A stretch of 10,593 nucleotides of DNA from Prevotella sp. UBA3757 (GTDB taxonomy: Bacteria; Bacteroidota; Bacteroidia; Bacteroidales; Bacteroidaceae), in assembly GCA_002371715.1 (NCBI GenBank), contig DFGF01000051.1:4711-15303 (forward strand), written 5' to 3'. The notes below the pieces were generated by a model. It ran no database searches. It was not told where the DNA came from and worked only from the letters and a program-made list of their open reading frames with translations. Both the position numbers and the translations under genes were made by a program. Below are positions 1 to 7,800 of the stretch, one piece after another. The first letter of the stretch is position 1; every line of letters starts with the position of its first letter.

Positions 1-3000
1 ATGCCGCAGGGCAACTCGCCCGACTCCGACCAGCAGACGGAAGGCTACGACACGTCGTACAAGACCTATCCTGACGTTGAGGACATCAACCAGGACTTCA
101 CGCTCAACGAGTATGAGCGCTACTTTGAATACAAGGTGAGCATACGCCCTGAGGACATGAAACTGGGGCAGAACTTCATCACTGATATCCGTGAGTACAC
201 GGCACCGCTGCGTAACGGTAACCGCGAGCAGGTGCGCTGGTATCAGTTCCGTATTCCGCTGACTCAGTACACCAACCGCGCCGGCGGCATCAGCGACTTT
301 ACCAGCATCCGCTTCATGCGTATGTTCCTGACCCAGTTCCAGAAACCTATCGTGCTGCGCTTCGGCTCGCTCGACCTGGTGCGTGGCGAGTGGCGCGTCT
401 ATCAGCAGCCGCTGACGGCGGGAGCCAATAGCGGAACGCTGGAGGTCAGTGCCGTCAATATCGAGGAGAACAGCGACCGCCGTCCCGTCAACTATGTGTT
501 GCCGCCGGGCATCGAGCGCGTCACTGACCCCAGTCAGCCGCAGCTGACTGAGGCTAACGAGCAGGCCTACTGTATGGTGGTGAAGAACCTGAGCAAGGGC
601 GAGTCAAAGGCTGTCTATCGTAATACCACGCTCGACCTGCGTCGCTATCGCCACTTGCAGATGTTCGTTCATGCCAACCGCCTGATGGATGACGTGACAG
701 CCCTGGGCGACGACCAGCTGGCCGTCTTCGTGCGCATCGGTTCTGATTACAAGAATAACTATTATGAATACCAGATACCGCTGAAGCTGACGCCCGAGCG
801 CAACGACTATAACCGTTTTAACGCCGATGACTGTCGGGCCGTGTGGCCCGAGGCAAACATGCTCGACATCAACCTTTCACTGTTTACTGCACTGAAGAAG
901 GCGCGTAACAAGGCGCGCACATTGGGGACGGCCAGTTACACGATGGAGTTCTCCGACTATGACCCGGACAATATGAACAACCGCATCAGCATCATGGGTA
1001 ATCCGTCGCTGGGCGAGGTGAAGACCATGATGATCGGCGTGCGCAATATAGCCGGCAGCCTGAAGTCCGGTGAGGTATGGGTCAATGAGCTGCGCCTGAT
1101 GGATGTCAGCAATAATGGCGGTTGGGCTGCTTCCGGTGCACTCAACATGCAACTGTCCGACGTCGGCTCACTCAATCTGACGGGTAAGATTGTCACCGAA
1201 GGCTTCGGCGGACTGGAAGAGGGCGTCATGCAGCGTACGACCGACAACTTTAAGACGTATTCCGTTACGGCCAATGTCGAACTGGGCAAGTTCTTCCCTG
1301 ACAAGGCCAAGGTGACGGCACCGCTATACTACAGCATGACCAAGGAGGAGACGCGACCCAAGTACAATCCGCTCGACACGGATATGGAACTTGACGATGC
1401 ACTGGAAGCAATGAACGACCATGAGCGCGACAGTATTGAGTCGATAGCCGTCACCAAGACTACCACCACCAACTTCTCGCTCTCCAACGTCCGCGTGGGC
1501 ATCAAGACCAAGCGTCACCCCATGCCTTACGATCCGGCCAACTTCTCGTTCTCCTACAGCCATCGGCATAGTCATCGCTCCGGTGAGACAACCGTCTACG
1601 AGAACGATGACGAGTGGCGCGGGGCTTTCAACTACTCGTACACGCCGGTATACAAGGCGTGGGAACCTTTCAAGAACTCAAAGTCAAAGTCGAAATGGAT
1701 GCAGTTCCCGAAGGCTTTCGGTCTGAACTGGCTCCCACAGAACGTGACGTTCAATACCGAGATGCAGCGCAGCTATAACGAGTTGCAGGAGCGCGACATG
1801 GACAACCTGTCTGGCGCAGCTGTACCCGTGCAGTGGAGCTCGTCGTTCCTCTGGAACCGTGACTTCAGTCTGCGCTGGGACCTTACCAAGAACCTCCACA
1901 TGAATTTCCAGTCGGGAACGCGCGCCGAAATCGAGGAACCCTATGGCAACGGCCTGCCCATCAACAAGGACCTCTACCCTGACCGCTATACGGCCTGGAA
2001 GGACTCCGTCTGGCATAGCATCAAGCACTTCGGCACGCCACTCGACTATCGACAGACCTTCACGGCTTCCTACCAGCTGCCGCTCAACAAGCTGCCCATC
2101 TTCGACTGGTTGACGGCTGACGCCAATTATACGGCCACCTACAACTGGGTGCGCGGTACAGAGCTGGAAGATGGCTCGACGCTGGGTAACACCATTACTA
2201 ACAACCGCCAGCTGACGGTCAACGGTAATCTGAACATGGAGACGCTCTACAATCACTTCCCCTTCCTGAAGAAGACTAATGAGCGCTTCAAGAAAGCCAT
2301 TGCCAAGCCTCAGAAGACGGCTAACTCCAGAAAAACCGGTAAGTCAGGTAATTCCGGAAAGTCAGGAAAATCCGAGAAATCTGAGAAATCCGCCGCCGAT
2401 GCCCAGCTCCCAAAAAACAAGAATGCTTTCCAGAAGGAGCTGACGCTGAAGCCTGACACCACGCTGACCGTCACCCACAATAAGAAGTCGAAGCGACTCA
2501 TCGTGACGGCTAAGACCAAGGATGGCAAGACCTATCCTGTCAAGTATAAGGTCATCGACCAGAACAAGATTCTGATTAAGAACCAGGATACGGCTGTCAT
2601 CAAACTGACCGTGGCCGCCAAACCGGCTGCCGACACCCAGTGGTGGTACAAGCCTGCTCAGTCGGTAACCCGTCTGCTGATGATGGTACGCACCATCGGA
2701 CTGACCTACCGCAGCACCAATGCCATGTCGATACCAGGCTTCATGCCCAATGTGGGCGATGCCTTCGGACAGCGCACAGGTGGCGTGATGGCCCCTGGCC
2801 TCGACTTCGCCTTCGGACTGGCCGGCGACTCCTATCTGCAGAAAGCATACGACAATGGTTGGCTGATGATGGACGACAGCAAGGCTTCACCGGCAGCCTC
2901 TAATCAGACGACTGACCTGGCCCTGCGGGCCACGCTCGAACCGGCCCGCGACTTGAAGATAGACCTCAGCGCGTCGCGTACGGAGACGAAAGCCCGCAGC

Positions 3001-4020
3001 ATCCGTTACTCGCTCGATGGTATGCCCTCCACTCAAAGCGGGACGTTCAACATGACCACCATCTCCATTGCCAGCGCCTTTGAGGGAATGGGTGACGCCA
3101 ATTCGGGCTACCCCTCCACGGTGTTCGACCGCTTCTGTGACGCGCTGCCTCGTTTCCAGCAGATGGCTGTTGCCCATTACGGCCAGGACGTCGATGCCTA
3201 TAGCGCGGCGGTCATGATTCCGGCTTTCCTCGACACCTATACGGCCAGCGGACGTGGCTCGCTGGACCTGTTGCCTACGCTGGGCAAACTGTTGCCAAAC
3301 TGGACAATCCGCTATTCTGGCCTGTCGAAGCTCAAGTGGTTCAATGAGCACTTCAAGTCGGTCAACATTAATCACGCCTATAAGTCCATCTTTGCCGTCG
3401 GCAGCTATAACAGCAGTAGCGAGACGGCATCTGTGCTGGGGTGGCATGTGCCTGCCGTCAGCATCAACGAGTCGTTCTCGCCGCTCATCGGTATGGATGT
3501 CACCTTCGAGTCGGGCCTGACCATGAAGGCGGAATACCGGCGCACGCGTAACCTGACGCTGTCCATGACCAGCGTGCAGATCAATGAGTCGCGCTCTAAC
3601 GACATCGTCGTGGGCTTCGGTTATAAGATTAACGACTTCAAGCTCTTTGGCAGCGGTACCTCGCGCAAGATCAAGAAAGCCCAGCGTGGCAAGTCTAGTA
3701 AGTCTAGTCAAACTAGTCCAACTAGTTCTTCTAGCACCGCCCGCAAAACCGGCGTCAACCAGGACCTCAACCTGCGTCTCGACATCTCGCTGCGTGACCA
3801 GGCAGCCATCACGCGCGACATAGCCACGCGCACCAGTGCTGCCAGCAGTGGCAACTCGGCCTTGAAGATATCCTTCATGGCCGACTATACGCTCTCACGC
3901 CTGCTCACCATGTCGTTCTATTATGACCGTCAGACCAATACCCCGCTGCTCTCATCCAGCAGCTATCCGACGACGACGCGTGACTTCGGCCTGTCGATGA
4001 AGTTCTCCCTGACGCGCTGA
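1..4020 (+). CDS. sprA: SprA (Sov), T9SS outer-membrane translocon, C-terminal part (5' truncated by window)
   Basis: SprA (Sov in Porphyromonas) is the giant outer-membrane beta-barrel that forms the translocon of the type IX secretion system. The 1339 residues seen here contain the family-typical stretch YPDVEDIN (residues 23-30), followed by alternating aromatic/polar beta-strand sequence to the end. The C-terminus, LSMKFSLTR, has the alternating pattern of a last barrel strand. Known SprA/Sov proteins are roughly 2400-2500 residues, so about the N-terminal 45% is missing. The ATG at base 1 is probably an internal methionine and not the true start, since YPDVEDIN lies well inside the family. 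Two low-complexity tracts, at residues 777-797 and 1231-1246, look like inserted loops. The sequence is clearly more GC-rich than the genes downstream. The family call is firm from recognised sequence; the exact 5' extent cannot be judged. Confidence 0.9.
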   Translation: MPQGNSPDSDQQTEGYDTSYKTYPDVEDINQDFTLNEYERYFEYKVSIRPEDMKLGQNFITDIREYTAPLRNGNREQVRWYQFRIPLTQYTNRAGGISDFTSIRFMRMFLTQFQKPIVLRFGSLDLVRGEWRVYQQPLTAGANSGTLEVSAVNIEENSDRRPVNYVLPPGIERVTDPSQPQLTEANEQAYCMVVKNLSKGESKAVYRNTTLDLRRYRHLQMFVHANRLMDDVTALGDDQLAVFVRIGSDYKNNYYEYQIPLKLTPERNDYNRFNADDCRAVWPEANMLDINLSLFTALKKARNKARTLGTASYTMEFSDYDPDNMNNRISIMGNPSLGEVKTMMIGVRNIAGSLKSGEVWVNELRLMDVSNNGGWAASGALNMQLSDVGSLNLTGKIVTEGFGGLEEGVMQRTTDNFKTYSVTANVELGKFFPDKAKVTAPLYYSMTKEETRPKYNPLDTDMELDDALEAMNDHERDSIESIAVTKTTTTNFSLSNVRVGIKTKRHPMPYDPANFSFSYSHRHSHRSGETTVYENDDEWRGAFNYSYTPVYKAWEPFKNSKSKSKWMQFPKAFGLNWLPQNVTFNTEMQRSYNELQERDMDNLSGAAVPVQWSSSFLWNRDFSLRWDLTKNLHMNFQSGTRAEIEEPYGNGLPINKDLYPDRYTAWKDSVWHSIKHFGTPLDYRQTFTASYQLPLNKLPIFDWLTADANYTATYNWVRGTELEDGSTLGNTITNNRQLTVNGNLNMETLYNHFPFLKKTNERFKKAIAKPQKTANSRKTGKSGNSGKSGKSEKSEKSAADAQLPKNKNAFQKELTLKPDTTLTVTHNKKSKRLIVTAKTKDGKTYPVKYKVIDQNKILIKNQDTAVIKLTVAAKPAADTQWWYKPAQSVTRLLMMVRTIGLTYRSTNAMSIPGFMPNVGDAFGQRTGGVMAPGLDFAFGLAGDSYLQKAYDNGWLMMDDSKASPAASNQTTDLALRATLEPARDLKIDLSASRTETKARSIRYSLDGMPSTQSGTFNMTTISIASAFEGMGDANSGYPSTVFDRFCDALPRFQQMAVAHYGQDVDAYSAAVMIPAFLDTYTASGRGSLDLLPTLGKLLPNWTIRYSGLSKLKWFNEHFKSVNINHAYKSIFAVGSYNSSSETASVLGWHVPAVSINESFSPLIGMDVTFESGLTMKAEYRRTRNLTLSMTSVQINESRSNDIVVGFGYKINDFKLFGSGTSRKIKKAQRGKSSKSSQTSPTSSSSTARKTGVNQDLNLRLDISLRDQAAITRDIATRTSAASSGNSALKISFMADYTLSRLLTMSFYYDRQTNTPLLSSSSYPTTTRDFGLSMKFSLTR
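2329..2391 (+). repeat. Low-complexity Lys/Ser/Gly tract inside sprA
   Basis: This in-frame tract encodes residues 777-797 of the visible SprA part, with repeated KSG, KSE and NSG triplets. It lies between barrel-like sequence and a lysine-rich segment (about 800-880), and that whole stretch is likely a long loop or plug extension. The codons for the repeated residues vary (tca, tcc, tct), so the tract is kept at protein level and is not a fresh DNA slippage product. Confidence 0.7.
3691..3738 (+). repeat. Four imperfect 9-bp repeats encoding a Ser/Thr-rich loop in sprA
   Basis: Bases 3691-3726 are four 9-bp units: AAGTCTAGT twice, then CAAACTAGT and CCAACTAGT. A serine run follows. They encode residues 1231-1246 (K-S-S, K-S-S, Q-T-S, P-T-S, S-S-S-T). 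The near-identical DNA units suggest recent expansion by replication slippage. The tract sits near the C-terminus between predicted strands, so a surface or periplasmic loop is likely. Confidence 0.75.
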
Positions 4021-4187
4021 TTGCATGGCATCGCCACACCCTGCTATCAGAGAGCACCACACTCTCGAAGAGAGAACCGTCACCGTGATTATCCAATGGA
4101 CAAAAGCGTCTCCCCCGTCCTTAATCATCGTTTACCCGCCAAAAATCAATTTTTTGCCCCTAAAGTGTAATTTTTTCCTTAAAAATA
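4021..4187. other. sprA downstream region with no gene recognised
   Basis: No credible coding sequence is seen. A short stem pairs GAGAG (4050-4054) with CTCTC (4062-4066), but it competes with CTCTC/GAGAG at 4062-4066 and 4070-4074 and has no adjacent T-run. T-rich tracts occur at about 4150-4155 and 4171-4176 without a clear stem before them. No confident intrinsic terminator for sprA can be pointed to. The open frame through 4025-4279 runs across the promoter and resembles nothing I know. Confidence 0.5.
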
Positions 4188-4218
4188 TTTGTTCGTTACA
4201 AAAAAATGCTTATCTTTG
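4188..4218 (+). promoter_or_regulatory. Bacteroidota primary-sigma promoter (TTTG-N19-TATCTTTG)
   Basis: TTTG at 4188-4191 is followed by a 19-base spacer and TATCTTTG at 4211-4218. This matches the Bacteroidota -33/-7 consensus (TTTG, about 19 bases, TAnnTTTG) exactly at the conserved positions. Transcription should start near 4222-4226 and run right into the hairpin-rich region. It is the only perfect match of this type on the + strand between sprA and the BspA-like gene, so it could drive either a separate RNA or the gene at 4871 through a leader of about 645 bases. Confidence 0.75.
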
Positions 4219-4467
4219 CACCGATTTTACGCCATTAGTGCGCAATTTCGGCCTGTCCGCGCGTGGGCAGGTGTATTAAAAACATCGATGGAACGAGACC
4301 CAGGGCAGTTGTAAGCCCAGTCTCAAAAGGACGTTTTCGAACGTTACTGTCTGTAAGGTCAAATCTTGCAAACTTGAATCTACATACAGCGGTAATGCAA
4401 CACGAGACGTCTACGTAGGTTGATTTTATATCTCCCTGCGGCCTTTATCTCTATAATTATATAATAA

Positions 4468-4495
4468 GGTGTACTCCCAGCAATTAGGTGTACTC
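4468..4495 (+). repeat. Decamer AGGTGTACTC repeated twice, 18 bases apart
   Basis: AGGTGTACTC occurs at 4468-4477 and 4486-4495 in the middle of the hairpin-rich region. The second copy overlaps the base of the long arm closed by CTCTTA/TAAGAG (4495-4500, 4626-4631). This could be a paired protein-binding site in DNA or RNA, or chance. Confidence 0.5.
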
Positions 4496-4631
4496 TCTTA
4501 TCACGTATGTTGTATGGGATTGCCAGGCCGTAGTGTGTATATATTATCACTTGGCGTGGGCAGGCTCTCCGTTGCTTATCCTTATGTAGGGGCAATGCAA
4601 GAGCCTGACCTTGGGGATAAGTGCGTAAGAG
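4495..4631 (+). other. Large stem-loop domain in the leader/ncRNA
   Basis: Nested pairings outline one domain: CTCTTA/TAAGAG (4495-4500 with 4626-4631), CACTT/AAGTG (4548-4552 with 4619-4623), CAGGCTCT/AGAGCCTG (4561-4568 with 4600-4607) and TTGC/GCAA (4572-4575 with 4592-4595). The 8-bp central stem is perfect. The rod shape recalls 6S RNA, but the extra arm at 4506-4547 and the large internal loops do not fit it well, so no family is assigned. Confidence 0.5.
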
Positions 4632-4790
4632 GCATTTCTCCCACGTCTTTTTTGTTTCCAGAAGTTTAGGATTGCGAAGTCTTGAGTGTTCTGACTCATA
4701 CATCAGACCTCATCCTTCAAACATCCGAATGTGAGTGTGATGACCGGCAGGGGAGTGCTGGCCAGCAGTACTATTGTGTCATTAAACGAA

Positions 4791-4870
4791 CAAGAGGTAT
4801 CGGACGAAACAAAAAAGACTATTATTTTTAATTTTACATTATTTTATTTATTAACAAAACATTATTAACA
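4791..4870 (+). promoter_or_regulatory. AT-rich translation-initiation region of the BspA-like gene
   Basis: The last 60 bases before the ATG at 4871 are almost entirely A and T and contain no Shine-Dalgarno sequence, as is common for strongly translated Bacteroidota genes. TTATTAACAA occurs twice here (4848-4857 and 4862-4871, the latter overlapping the A of the start codon). Weak -7-like boxes such as TATTTTTA and TAATTTTA are present, but no TTTG lies at the right distance, so a local promoter cannot be supported. Confidence 0.5.
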
Positions 4871-7800
4871 ATGAAAAAAGCATTTAACTTGAAATTCTTG
4901 GCACTCAGCGCGCTGCTGATGCTGGGAAATGTTGCTGCTAATGCCTCAGCTCGTGACTATGTAAAGGGTCCGGCTGATGGTACGGCTGTTGGTGCTACTA
5001 TCAAGATTGGTGACCAGGTGGGTCTTGTGACCTACCGCGTCACTGGTTGGGATGACACCAACGATTTCTACGAAGTGTCCATCACCGGTTTGGATGCCGA
5101 TGGTTTGGATGCTCTGGCTGCTGCTCGTAAAGGTGGAAACAAGGTGACACTTCGTATTCCCGTCTCTTTCGAGGAGAAATTCGGTGAGAACAAGTACAAG
5201 TATGCCGTTAAAAAGATTGAAGACGGTCTTGTAGGTACAACGAAGCAGTCTTTCTATGGACTAGTTGAGGTTGATACCTTGGAATTCATCGATGGTGCAT
5301 CAGGTTATAACGGCGTGTCATTGGATAAGTTTTTCTACACTGTCGGTACGAAGTCTTTCTATGGCTGTACCAACATGAAGAAGCTGGTGTTCACCAAGAA
5401 CTGTACTTCTATTGGTACCTATGCATTCCAGAATTCTGCTATCAGAACGTTCGTGATTCCTGAGGAGTGTGCAACTGTCGGTGAGTATGCTTTCTACAAC
5501 TGTAAGTATTTGAAGACCGTATCTGTTGCTTCTGGCAACACGGCTATGACAACACTGGGTAATCACGTGTTTGGTAACAGCTCGCTGGAGACTCTTGATT
5601 TGTCTAATGCCCAGAATCTGGCAACCATTACGGGCGAGCCTTTTATGTATGACCTGAGCGTTATCAATGACGTGCTGACGACAGTGAAGGTTGCTAAGAA
5701 GCTCACTACCATTGAACATGCTTTTGCTAACTGTACCGCTCTGGAGAAGATTGAAGGTTTCGGCAACACCGCTGTTACCTCTATCGCTAAGCATGGTGGC
5801 AAGGAGGCTTTCGAGAACTGCCGTTCTCTGAAGTATCTTGATATCCCTGCTGCTGCAACCATCTCCAATGCTCCTTTCACTGGTTGTGTAAGCCTTGACT
5901 CTCTGACCCTGGCCGCAAACTATCATGCAACCATTGGTGATGGTATTGCTACTTACAACCTGTTTGGTATTGTCGACAAGAACAATGCCAAGTATGATGC
6001 TGCCTCTCAGGGTGCCTTGAAGGTCATCCACTGTCTGGGTGCTTTCTCTGGAACCTTTGCTAATAACTCTTTTGTAGGTGTTACTGGCCTTAAGAAGATT
6101 AACTTCACCAAGGGTCTTGTTGCTCAGTCTCTCTCTTCAACTCATTATGCAGCAACTATTAACGCTGCTTTCACTGATGTTACTTCTCTGGAAGAGGTGC
6201 TTATCAATTGTGTTGAGGTTAAGGCTAATGATGCCAAAGACGTCACGATTGGTGCTAATGCCTTTAAGAACACCGGCATTAAGGCACTTCTTATCCCTTC
6301 AGTTAAATTCGCCACAAAGGATGACAACAAGTTTGTGATTGCTGATGGTGCTTTCTCTGAGTGTGCTGCACTTGCAAAGGTAGAATTTGCCAAGTCTGGC
6401 GTTTCTTATCTGAAAAAGGGTGTAGTTGATATTCAGGCCAAAGCATTCATCAATAACCCTGTATTGGCTGAGGTGGCATTTGGCCAGATTTCTAATGGAA
6501 GCAGCAATGGTAATATTGATGGCACGTTCAAGATTGCCGACAATGCCTTTGCAGAAGGTAACGTCAAACTGGCTAAGGTGACTTTCGAAAACATCAACTC
6601 TATGCCGATGGCTTCTGCTAATGGTGCAAAGAGCGTGTTCACCATCGGTTACCCCACTGCTACTGCTGCTAACGTATTCGGTGATGGAGAGCACCTGGAG
6701 ACCGTTACATTCGGTTTAATCAATGTTTACGACTTTGATATTGATGAACAAGCCTTCGCAAGCACAGGCCTGAAGGAAATTAAGTTCGGTCAGATTTCTT
6801 CTTCAAATAATAATAATTCTACCTTCGATATTGCTAAGAGTGCTTTCTTTGGAGGAGACAAGGTTGGTAAGATTGTTGCCTTTGAAGAGATATTGGAGAA
6901 GGGTACTGGTTCAATGACCGTAACTATCGATGGTGCTGCCTTTGCTGCTGACTCCCTGAAGAGCGTAAGCTTTAAGGACATCGAGGCTAACTTTACTGTT
7001 AAGAACGATGGTGGTACCCCCAAGGTTGGTGCATTCGAGGGTAAGAACCTGCAGAGCGTAGTGTTTGGTAACATCACAGCTTCTTGTAATGAAGCTACTG
7101 ATGGCAACCGTGTGTTCACTCTTGAGGAGAATGCTTTCAAGGGTGGCGATGTTGCTGCCAAGACTGTGACGATTGGTACGATTAAGGACTTTATTCATAG
7201 TTCTAATGCTGCTAATGATAAGATACTGACCGCCACAATCGGCAAGAACGCTTTTGCCGCTGATTCTCTGAAGGAAGTCACAATTGGTGACATGGTTGCT
7301 GCCAGTGTAACGATTGACGATGCTGCCTTCCAGGGCAAGAACCTCCAGAAAGTTAAGTTGAACAATATCACTGCTTCAAGAAAGTCTAATGCTATTGTAG
7401 TAATCGGCGATAATGCTTTCCAGGGCGGTGAGGTCGCTGACAAGACTGTTGAGGTTGGTAACATCGTCAATGCAACTGCTCCTTTGACAACCACCACGAG
7501 TGCTACTATCAAAGAAAATGCGTTTGCTGCTAAGTTGCTGAAGAGTGTTACTATCGGTGACATGACTGCTAAATCTATCACTATCTCTGGTAACAATGCA
7601 TTTGCTAATCTGAGCGCACTTACCGATGATGCTATGGCTGAGACTGTAACTATTGGTGAGATGGGTGCTATCAATATCGGTGGTAATAACGTGTTCCAGG
7701 GTCCTACGGCTGCTGGTTCTCAGTTCGATGTAACAATCGCTAAGATTACTGGTTCTGCCGTTATTCCTGCCAACACGTTTGTTGCTCCTGCTGACGGTAA

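Larger units (their letters stand above)
4225..4790 (+). ncRNA. Hairpin-rich region: structured long 5' leader or non-coding RNA (family not recognised)
   Basis: About 570 bases after the promoter carry many good stems. They are: CCTGTCC/GGGCAGG (4252-4258, 4265-4271); GAGAC/GTCTC around GGGC/GCCC (4295-4299, 4303-4306, 4315-4318, 4320-4324); ACGTT-TTCG-AACGT (4331-4344); a long arm centred on CAGGCTCT/AGAGCCTG (4561-4568, 4600-4607); a bulged arm at 4701-4742; and stems around 4744-4767. It has no convincing reading frame. I checked by eye for hallmarks of RNase P RNA, tmRNA, and the TPP and cobalamin riboswitches and saw none. A T-run at 4648-4653 might end a shorter RNA, but no strong stem abuts it. 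It may be a regulatory 5' leader of the BspA-like gene or an independent RNA; which one is open. Confidence 0.45.

Noticed and set aside
2887..3711. Long - strand open frame of 274 codons opposite sprA
   Set aside because: Arg/Gly/Val-rich composition typical of a shadow frame in GC-rich coding DNA; sprA is clearly the real gene here.
4474..4653. 6S RNA
   Set aside because: There is a rod-like arm and a T-run, but the extra side arm and the lack of a clear central bubble with matching flanks do not fit. I cannot support the family without a covariance search.
4469..4669. Open frame of 66 codons on the + strand in the leader
   Set aside because: It runs through several strong stems and shows no family resemblance or initiation signal.
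4380..4703. Open frame of 107 codons on the - strand across the leader region
   Set aside because: It overlaps the hairpin-rich region, has no recognisable motif, a poor start context and no promoter, and is best explained by chance.
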